Of a stretch of 64,000 nt of DNA, positions 58,384 through 64,000 are shown in pieces. The position numbers and the translations under genes are program-made. Origin of the DNA: Burkholderia pyrrocinia (GTDB taxonomy: Bacteria; Pseudomonadota; Gammaproteobacteria; Burkholderiales; Burkholderiaceae); the NCBI RefSeq assembly GCF_022809715.1, contig NZ_CP094459.1, forward strand, positions 1,488,001 to 1,552,000, read 5' to 3'. Under the pieces are notes generated by a model that was not told where the DNA came from, ran no database searches, and saw only the letters and a program-made list of their open reading frames with translations. Numbering within the stretch: position 1 is the stretch's first letter; each line of letters begins with the position of its first letter.

Positions 58384-58406
58384 CCGCCCGCTTGCGGGCG
58401 GCTTTT
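58384..58406 (+). terminator. Hairpin between pheT and ihfA
   Basis: CCGCCCG (58384-58390) pairs with CGGGCGG (58395-58401) over CTTG, followed by CTTTTT. Moderate intrinsic terminator; in many bacteria ihfA also reads from a promoter near here. Confidence 0.6.
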
Positions 58407-58437
58407 TCCCATCGTAAGTTTTGATTCAACGCGCTGT

Positions 58438-58833
58438 ATGGCAGATATGAACGACATGACCTCGAGTGAATTCGAAGCCCTCCTGACGGCGCAACGCAGC
58501 GCCATGAACCGCGACGCTTCGGCGCCGGCGTCCGCCGAGACGCCCACGCTGACGAAGGCGGAACTGGCGGAGCTGCTGTTCGACAGCGTCGGGCTGAACA
58601 AGCGTGAAGCGAAGGACATGGTCGAGGCGTTTTTCGAGGTGATCCGCGACGCGCTTGAAAACGGCGAAAGCGTCAAGCTGTCGGGGTTCGGCAATTTCCA
58701 GCTGCGCGACAAGCCGCAGCGTCCGGGCCGCAATCCGAAGACGGGCGAGGCGATTCCGATCGCGGCCCGCCGGGTGGTAACCTTCCACGCGAGCCAGAAG
58801 CTGAAGGCGCTGGTCGAAAACGGCGCGGAGTAA
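58438..58833 (+). CDS. ihfA: Integration host factor alpha subunit
   Basis: A 131-residue DNA-bending protein of the HU/IHF family. The core (~36-131) contains [55 protein letters not shown] and the beta-arm [20 protein letters not shown] with the intercalating Pro. The N-terminal ~35 residues ([20 protein letters not shown]...) extend beyond the 99-residue E. coli protein and appear usual for Burkholderia relatives. Helps organise phage, promoter and recombination complexes. Confidence 0.95.
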   Translation: MADMNDMTSSEFEALLTAQRSAMNRDASAPASAETPTLTKAELAELLFDSVGLNKREAKDMVEAFFEVIRDALENGESVKLSGFGNFQLRDKPQRPGRNPKTGEAIPIAARRVVTFHASQKLKALVENGAE

Positions 58834-58890
58834 GCCCCGCTGACGTCTCCGCGCGGCCGCCGCGCACCCTTTACCGACGGTTAACCGACG

Positions 58891-59307
58891 ATGACCACCA
58901 CGGTTGAGAAAGTCGTTTTGCCTCCGATTCCCGCGAAGCGCTACTTCACGATCGGCGAAGTCAGCGAACTGTGCGGGGTCAAGCCGCATGTGCTGCGTTA
59001 TTGGGAACAGGAATTCACTCAGCTGCGGCCGGTGAAGCGGCGCGGCAATCGTCGGTATTACCAGCATCACGAAGTGCTGCTGATCCGGCGGATTCGCGAA
59101 TTGCTGTACGAGCAGGGATTCACGATCAACGGTGCACGCAATCGGCTCGATTCGCCGAGCGGCGGGCGGGCTGCGGCGGAACCGGTCGAATCCGCCGAGG
59201 AGCAGGCCACCGACGCGCGTGTGCCCGGCAAGCCGGGCGCAACCGTCGACGTCGTCGCGTTGCGGCAGGCGCTGCTCGACGTGATCGACGGACTGAAGCA
59301 CGACTGA
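58891..59307 (+). CDS. MerR family transcriptional regulator
   Basis: A 138-residue regulator. The winged helix (~18-80) shows RYFTIGEVSELCGVKPHVLRYWEQEFTQLRPVKRRGNRRYYQHHEVLLIRRIRELLYEQGF. It lacks the Cys metal motifs of MerR/CueR. Genes of this type directly follow ihfA in many proteobacteria. Target unknown. It ends in a linker and short helix. Confidence 0.9.
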   Translation: MTTTVEKVVLPPIPAKRYFTIGEVSELCGVKPHVLRYWEQEFTQLRPVKRRGNRRYYQHHEVLLIRRIRELLYEQGFTINGARNRLDSPSGGRAAAEPVESAEEQATDARVPGKPGATVDVVALRQALLDVIDGLKHD

Positions 59308-59331
59308 AGCGCGAAGTACGAGGACGAAATG

Positions 59332-59367
59332 AAAAGCCCGGTTGGCGAAGCGCCACCGGGCTTTTTT
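59332..59367. terminator. Bidirectional terminator between merR-type gene and the duplicated envelope protein gene
   Basis: AAAAGCCCGGT pairs with ACCGGGCTTTT around a TGGCGAAGCGCC apex, with T6 on the plus strand and a matching A-tract for the minus strand. It terminates both convergent genes. Confidence 0.8.
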
Positions 59368-59388
59368 CATGCGTGTCGCGCGCGCGGA

Positions 59389-61599
59389 TCAGCGCGACGC
59401 GAGTGGGTTCTTCTGTCCCATGTCGACGACCAGCGTGCCGTCCGGCAGCATTCTCACCGAGCCCTGCGCGACCTGGCTGCGGTAGCCGTACAGGTCGAAA
59501 CGCATCGGGCCGGCCTCGGCCGAATTCCGGATCAGCGCGCGCACGTTCAGTTCGAGCACGTTGAACATCTTCATGTCGCCGCCTTCCATCCACATGTAGC
59601 TCGGCGCATCGATCTGCGGCCGCTTCGGCGCGGGCGCGCCCGCCGCCCGCCGGAACGTGAGGCGCAGCCCGTCGCGCTCGACCGTTGCCTGCCCGAGCTT
59701 GCCGTTCAGCACCGGCGGCGGGAACACGGTGTACTGGTCGAGCACGAGCGTGTCGCCGCGCAGTTCCGCGCCGCGACGCTGCAGCGGCGTCAGCGAAGCG
59801 AGCTCGATGCCGAGCGAGCGCAGCAGCTTCGCCTGCGGAATGCCGAGCACCGACACCTCGGATGGCTTGAACGCGAGGTGCCGGTCGTCGAGTACCGTCA
59901 GCGAGCCCTTCATGTCGGTCGGCAGCCAGACGCCCGGCACGTGATTCCACAGCTTGATGCCGCCCTGGACGCGCAGGTTCTGGCCGTCCGCACTGAGCTG
60001 CAGGTCGTTCAGCGAACGTGGCGAGTAGTCGAGCAGGTAGTTGTTGAAGAGCGCGGACATCGCCTTCCACGACTCGACGACCGTGCCGCCGAGAATGCGG
60101 ATGTCGTACTGGTTCGGATCGTCGAGGTCGACGGGCTCGACGGGCCGCTTCGACACGAGTTCGACGTCGAGATCTTCGACATGAAAGCCGATATCGCCAG
60201 ATAGGTTGAAGTCGACGTTGCGCAGATGGATCGTCGGGTTGCGGTTCGACACGTGCCGCTCGTTGAACGGCGTGGTCGACGTGCGCCGCATCGCGACCTT
60301 CTGCATGCCCGGTCGTGCGGTGTCCGCCGCGAGCGCGTAGGCTTCCCAGTGCTGGCGCACATCGCGCAGCGCATTCTGCTGCGCGGCGAGGAAGCTGTCG
60401 TTCAGGCGTGCGGCCGCATTGCCGAGCAGCGCGCCGCTGGCGGGGCCCGTGTACGAAGGCATGCGGATGGCCATCGCACCGCTTTCGTCGAAATTGAAGT
60501 AGCCGGCCGACACCTGGTCGCGATAGTGATACAGGTCGAACACGAAATTCTGGTCGCGCTTCGTCGAATCGACCGGACCGATCAAAATGTCGGCGTTCAT
60601 CGGCATCGAGCGCATGAACTTCACGTCGCCGCCGCGGATGACCATCGCCTGCTGCGGCGCGTTCGCAGGCATCGCGAAGCCCGCATGCGTGCCGTCGTCG
60701 AGCGTAAGGTCGAGGCCGGCCGGCGTCACGCGCAGCGCGGTGATCGTGATTTTCAGGCGCGGCGGCGGCATCAGCTTGTCGACCGACATCACGAGGTCGT
60801 CGCCGGCGAGCTGCGCGATCGGCGTCTGGACTTTCAGCAGGTCGGCCATCTTCACGTTGGCTGCGCGCATCACCGGCTGCGCGTTGATGCCCGACACGCG
60901 CACGCCGGTCGGGTGGAACACGAGCTGACTGCCGTCGCGGATCGCGAGGGTGCCGGTCAGCGAGAACGGCACCCAGCCGTCGCGCTGCATTTCGCCCTGC
61001 AGGTGGATCACGCCGTCGCCGGCCGACACGGCGAGCTTGCGCAGCGGTGCGTTGCGGTAACCGAAGATATAGGTATTGAAGAGGGCGGTCAGCTTCGCGT
61101 TGTCGAGCGTGACCGTGCCTTCGTGCACGTCGATCTCGAAGCTCGTCGGATCGTCGAACACGATCGGCGCGCCGGCCTGCGTCGGCACGAGCGTGGCCGA
61201 CAACTGATGGATGAAGAAGCCGAGGTTGTTGACGATGCGGAAATCGACGTCGCGCAGGAACGTCATCGCGCCGTTCTGGCCCGAGTCGCGCAGCGTGAAC
61301 GGGCGCGGTTGCGTGAGGCTGATCGACGCGAGCGACGGCACGGTGCGCGCGATCTGCTGCTCGCGGGCGAGGCGTTCGGCTTTGGTGCGCTCGATCTTCG
61401 TCGACGCGACCGACGCGTTGCCGGCGCGCTGCGCGGACGATTCCGCACAGCCGGTGCAGAGCAGCGCGAGCGCCAGCGCGCCGCAGCCGAACACGCGGGC
61501 TGTATTGTGCGAGACCGGGGCGGCCGCGCGTCGCGGGCCGGAAATCCAGTCGAAAATTGCCAAAGGCGAGCGATGGCCGCGCCGGACCGCATTCCGCAT
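59389..61599 (-). CDS. Large envelope protein with internal duplication
   Basis: A 736-residue protein from the ATG at 61599, which follows GGAGACAGACG. A hydrophobic segment ending LLCTGC (Cys51) could be a lipoprotein signal, though the -3 residue Cys is unusual. Residues ~113-380 and ~457-727 are two copies of one unit. Matching marks are FLRDVDFRIV / HLRNVDFNLS, FDDPTSFEIDVHEGTV / LDDPNQYDIRILGGTV, LFNTYIFGY / LFNNYLLDY, and FDLYHYRDQVSAG / FDLYGYRSQVAQG. The beta-rich pattern resembles LmeA/DUF2993 or AsmA-type lipid-handling folds, which is conjecture. I do not recognise the family by name. No partner gene nearby. Confidence 0.7.
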   Translation of the reverse strand: MRNAVRRGHRSPLAIFDWISGPRRAAAPVSHNTARVFGCGALALALLCTGCAESSAQRAGNASVASTKIERTKAERLAREQQIARTVPSLASISLTQPRPFTLRDSGQNGAMTFLRDVDFRIVNNLGFFIHQLSATLVPTQAGAPIVFDDPTSFEIDVHEGTVTLDNAKLTALFNTYIFGYRNAPLRKLAVSAGDGVIHLQGEMQRDGWVPFSLTGTLAIRDGSQLVFHPTGVRVSGINAQPVMRAANVKMADLLKVQTPIAQLAGDDLVMSVDKLMPPPRLKITITALRVTPAGLDLTLDDGTHAGFAMPANAPQQAMVIRGGDVKFMRSMPMNADILIGPVDSTKRDQNFVFDLYHYRDQVSAGYFNFDESGAMAIRMPSYTGPASGALLGNAAARLNDSFLAAQQNALRDVRQHWEAYALAADTARPGMQKVAMRRTSTTPFNERHVSNRNPTIHLRNVDFNLSGDIGFHVEDLDVELVSKRPVEPVDLDDPNQYDIRILGGTVVESWKAMSALFNNYLLDYSPRSLNDLQLSADGQNLRVQGGIKLWNHVPGVWLPTDMKGSLTVLDDRHLAFKPSEVSVLGIPQAKLLRSLGIELASLTPLQRRGAELRGDTLVLDQYTVFPPPVLNGKLGQATVERDGLRLTFRRAAGAPAPKRPQIDAPSYMWMEGGDMKMFNVLELNVRALIRNSAEAGPMRFDLYGYRSQVAQGSVRMLPDGTLVVDMGQKNPLASR

Positions 61600-61953
61600 C
61601 GTCTGTCTCCATGTCTTGTCGTGATCGACGGCGGCGTGCGCCACGGCACTGCACGGCGCGAGCGTCGATGCCGTGCAGTGTGTCATAGCGCGCTAGAGCG
61701 GCGTTACCAAACAACGGGCGCCCGGGCACGGCGAGCCGACGGGCTGCGGGGCAATGGATTCGGGGTGGCGGGGCGGCCGGATCAAACGGTCGTTTGGTTT
61801 GTGCGGGCCCTCGGCCGACGTGTTTCTGGACGAACGGGCGAATCCGCTGCCAGCCTTGGCCGGCGCGGGTTTTCACCGGATTCGCGACGCGTCGGTCGAG
61901 GCGGTCGAAGCAAGCGGGCGATCCGGCCCCGTCGTGCTCGCCTGCGGGGCCGA
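61600..61953. other. Intergenic region with TetR-like palindrome
   Basis: 354 bases without a recognised gene. The notable element is CAAACG (61783-61788) GT CGTTTG (61791-61796), a palindrome of the type bound by TetR/AcrR repressors. Its right end is ~184 bases before the start of the envelope protein gene on the minus strand. No TetR gene is in the window. Open frames here (for example 61754-62056 plus) show no family similarity. Confidence 0.4.
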
Positions 61954-62271
61954 TCAGACCAGCATGCGCCGCCGGATTGCGTTCAGCGTCGCCTGGTCGA
62001 GTTGTAGTCCGTTCACGATGTACGACGTGATCGAGCCGTACGACGCGGTGACCTGATCGAATGCCGCCCGCAGATAATCGGCGTGCGCGCGTTGCAGCGC
62101 GGTCATCATGCCCGCCGGTTTTTTGAGCCTGGGCGGCAGACGCGGCAATTCCGGATGCGCTATATACGTTGGTCAGCAGGTAGTCCGCGAAAATCGTTTA
62201 CCGACAGAGGCCGAGGATCGTATGCAGAATCGCGGTCACCCCCAGCCGGTGCGATCCTTCCCGGCCGTGCG
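61954..62271 (-). pseudogene. Relic of a tyrosine/dual-specificity phosphatase
   Basis: Reading the minus strand in three shifted frames gives pieces of a protein-tyrosine phosphatase. They are TAGKDRTGWG (62268-62239, the active-site P-loop), then GVTAILHTILGL and TIFADYLLTNVYSASG, then LQRAHADYLRAAFDQVTASYGSITSYIVNGLQLDQATLNAIRRRMLV ending at 61954. Family members have HCTAGKDRTG; here the codon aligned with the catalytic Cys is CGC (Arg, 62271-62269). A stop (TGA) follows GWG. The N-terminal part is not seen before the next gene. At least two frameshifts and a lost nucleophile mean it cannot be active. Confidence 0.65.
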
Positions 62272-62362
62272 GCGTCGACAGGTACGATCGGCGGCAACGG
62301 CGAGGTAAGATCAGCTTTATGGCTGTACGGATCAAAACACTTGGCCATCACGGGGAAGCGTC

Positions 62363-63076
62363 ATGGATCTGAAGGAAGTCGACGTATTGGGTGCGGGTGT
62401 GGGCGATCACTGGTACTACGCGTCGAAGGCGAGCGCGATCCGTCGATTCCTGGGCGGGGCGGGCGCGAACCGGATACTCGACGTCGGTGCAGGCTCCGGC
62501 TTCTTCTCGAAACACTTGCTCGAACGCACGCAGGCGACTGAAGCGTGGTGTGTCGATACGAGCTACGCCGACGATACCGACGAAGAGACGGCCGGCAAAC
62601 CCATCCACTTTCGACGGTCCGTCGAGCGATTCGATGCCGATCTCGTTCTGCTGATGGACGTGCTCGAGCATGTCGACGACGACGTCGGGCTGCTGGCGCA
62701 GTATGTGAAGGGGGCGCCTCCGGGCAGCCGGTTCCTGATCACGGTTCCCGCGTTCCAGTTCCTCTGGAGCGGCCATGACGATTTTCTCGAGCACAAGCGC
62801 AGGTATACGCTCGGCGGTCTCGAGGATGTGGTTCGTCGTGCGGGGCTCGACGTCGAGCGCGGCGCCTATTACTTCGGCCTCACGTTTCCGCTTGCTGCAG
62901 CGCTGCGGCTGGGCGAGCGGGCGCGTCGGCATCCGCGCGAGCCGGCGTCGCAATTGCGCCGGCACCATCCGCTCGTCAACGGCTTGCTCAAGACGATCTG
63001 TCGCGTCGAGTTGCCGATGTTCCGGTTCAATCGCGTTGCGGGCCTGACGGTCATCTGCGTTGCGCGCAAGCGGTGA
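62363..63076 (+). CDS. Class I SAM-dependent methyltransferase
   Basis: A 237-residue methyltransferase. Motif I is ILDVGAGSGFFSKHLLERT (~38-56), followed by motif II/III DLVLLMDVLEHVDDD. The substrate cannot be predicted; no membrane segments. The 5' side is the phosphatase relic; downstream is tRNA-Pro. The ATG at 62363 follows GGGGAAGCGTC. It is oriented away from the relic, so its promoter overlaps the relic's former 5' end. Confidence 0.87.
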   Translation: MDLKEVDVLGAGVGDHWYYASKASAIRRFLGGAGANRILDVGAGSGFFSKHLLERTQATEAWCVDTSYADDTDEETAGKPIHFRRSVERFDADLVLLMDVLEHVDDDVGLLAQYVKGAPPGSRFLITVPAFQFLWSGHDDFLEHKRRYTLGGLEDVVRRAGLDVERGAYYFGLTFPLAAALRLGERARRHPREPASQLRRHHPLVNGLLKTICRVELPMFRFNRVAGLTVICVARKR

Positions 63077-63220
63077 ATGCGATGCGGGCGCCGTGCAGTG
63101 GGAGCGCAGATCGCGCCAGCATGCGCGGCTTCACTCGTATCGGCACCGTCACGCCAAAAAATTTCACAAGAACATTCACAAAATGCATGCGACCCGATTC
63201 TAAATCTGAAAAGTGTCTGT

Positions 63221-63226
63221 TATACT
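63221..63226 (+). promoter_or_regulatory. -10 element of tRNA-Pro
   Basis: TATACT 11 bases before the tRNA 5' end. The -35 at 63198-63203 (TTCTAA) is weak. Confidence 0.55.
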
Positions 63227-63236
63227 TTTCTTCTTT

Positions 63237-63313
<77 letters not shown>

Positions 63314-63319
63314 GACAAG

Positions 63320-63353
63320 AACCCGCGTCAGTTCATGCTGACGCGGGTTTTTT
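63320..63353 (+). terminator. Terminator after tRNA-Pro
   Basis: AACCCGCGTCAG (63320-63331) pairs with CTGACGCGGGTT (63338-63349) around TTCATG, followed by TTTTTT. Strong intrinsic terminator six bases after the tRNA 3' end. Confidence 0.9.
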
Positions 63354-63369
63354 CTTGCCGGTCGCTTTT

Positions 63370-63399
63370 TTGCACATCGCGGCGCGGCCCCGGTAAAAT
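63370..63399 (+). promoter_or_regulatory. Candidate promoter of bamC
   Basis: TTGCAC (63370-63375) and TAAAAT (63394-63399) are 18 bases apart, 55 bases before the bamC ATG. The -35 is a weak match. Confidence 0.4.
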
Positions 63400-63453
63400 G
63401 CAAGGTTGATCCACGGAAAGCGCCGTGATTTAGCGGAAGAGGATTCCCCGAAC

Positions 63454-64000
63454 ATGACTGATCTTCGTCTTACCATGCGGTTCGCTGCAGTGCTCGCCAC
63501 TGGCGCGCTCGTCGCCGGTTGCGGTACGTCGTCGCCCACGAAAGTGGACTACAAGAGCGATTCGAAATCGAAGGAAGCGTCGCTCGCAGTGCCGCCCAAC
63601 ATGCTCGACGAGACGGCCGATCAGCGTTCGCTGCCGCCCCAGGGCGGCGCGACTTCCCTGTCTGCGCTTCAGCAGGTCCAGCAGGCGGCGCCTGCGCTGG
63701 ACACCGTCGCGCCAGCCGTGGCCGGCATGCATATCCAGCGCGACGGCACCGAGAGCTGGCTCGTGATCGACGGCAAGCAGCCGGCCGCCATCTGGCCGCA
63801 GGTGCGTCGTTTCTGGCAGGAGCAGGGCTTCCTGCTCGTCGTCGACCAGCGCGACAAGGGCGTGATGGAAACCGACTGGAACGAAACCCATCCGCAGATC
63901 AACGACGGCCTGATCCGCAGCGTGATCTCGAAGGCAATGGGCAACTCGTACGTGACGGCCGAGCGCAACAAGTACCGCACGCGTCTCGATTCGGCACCGA
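63454..64000 (+). CDS. bamC: Outer membrane assembly lipoprotein BamC, 3' partial
   Basis: The first 182 residues of BamC, truncated by the window end. A type II signal (ALVAGC) places the lipidated Cys at 23, followed by a low-complexity linker with YKSDSK and VPPNMLDET, the unstructured lariat that touches BamD. The first helix-grip domain begins at WLVIDGKQPAAIWPQVRRFWQEQGFLLVVDQRDKGVMETDW. BamC is a component of the BAM complex inserting beta-barrel proteins. GAAGAGGATTCCCCGAAC precedes the ATG. Confidence 0.9.
   Translation, partial: MTDLRLTMRFAAVLATGALVAGCGTSSPTKVDYKSDSKSKEASLAVPPNMLDETADQRSLPPQGGATSLSALQQVQQAAPALDTVAPAVAGMHIQRDGTESWLVIDGKQPAAIWPQVRRFWQEQGFLLVVDQRDKGVMETDWNETHPQINDGLIRSVISKAMGNSYVTAERNKYRTRLDSAP

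Noticed and set aside
61754..62056. Plus-strand 100-codon frame in the gap near the phosphatase relic
   Set aside because: No similarity, no good ribosome-binding site, and it overlaps the relic on the other strand.

Overview
The window reads as a high-GC betaproteobacterial chromosome segment. Gene content and protein sequences point to Burkholderia, most likely the B. cepacia complex. The order tRNA-Val, thrS, infC, rpmI, rplT, pheS, pheT, ihfA, merR is a housekeeping arrangement. No insertion sequence, prophage, CRISPR array or plasmid gene was seen, so this is core or stable chromosome. Most long antisense frames are high-GC shadows and were left out.

Bases 1-4500 hold the edge of an inositol or sugar-acid catabolic locus: a sugar isomerase fragment, a Gfo/Idh/MocA dehydrogenase, an RpiR regulator and a convergent mmsA. 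From 4594 to 6527 come a LysR regulator with a perfect palindrome just before its start, a TusA-like protein and a hypothetical protein. Bases 6798-11908 are a compact signalling cassette: an OmpR-type response regulator, a LysM-FecR secreted protein, a CHASE2 histidine kinase and a lipoprotein. galU and valS follow on the minus strand. uvrD and an MTA/SAH nucleosidase are on the plus strand. Then come a fosmidomycin-type exporter, a chemoreceptor with a sigma-28-like promoter, and a four-gene FUSC/HlyD/DUF1656/NodT efflux operon with a divergent LysR gene.

Bases 28669-36712 carry a small membrane peptide, a minus-strand operon (wrbA broken by a -1 frameshift, DUF2069 protein, FAD oxidase, metallophosphoesterase), a YihY-type membrane protein, an Mpo1-like protein, a CBS protein and an MFS-acyltransferase fusion. 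aroC, ETF-ubiquinone oxidoreductase, an SDR, a thioesterase, a PAS-LuxR regulator and the scoAB CoA-transferase pair follow. A minus-strand SDR, deacetylase and SnoaL-like operon with a divergent LysR gene (43701-47085) is of unknown role. A hydrolase, RidA and a synthetase-only RelA lead into the translation cluster.

The best discovery candidate is between tRNA-Val and thrS. A 14-codon open frame at 51145-51189 has five threonine codons, followed by a strong intrinsic terminator (51231-51266) and a short complementary segment that could act as antiterminator. This has the layout of a threonine-sensing attenuator for thrS and perhaps the whole translation operon. Other points are the ATC start of infC, a tyrosine-phosphatase relic at 61954-62271 in which the catalytic Cys appears replaced by Arg, and a 736-residue envelope protein made of two divergent copies of one ~270-residue unit. 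The window ends inside bamC after a tRNA-Pro gene.
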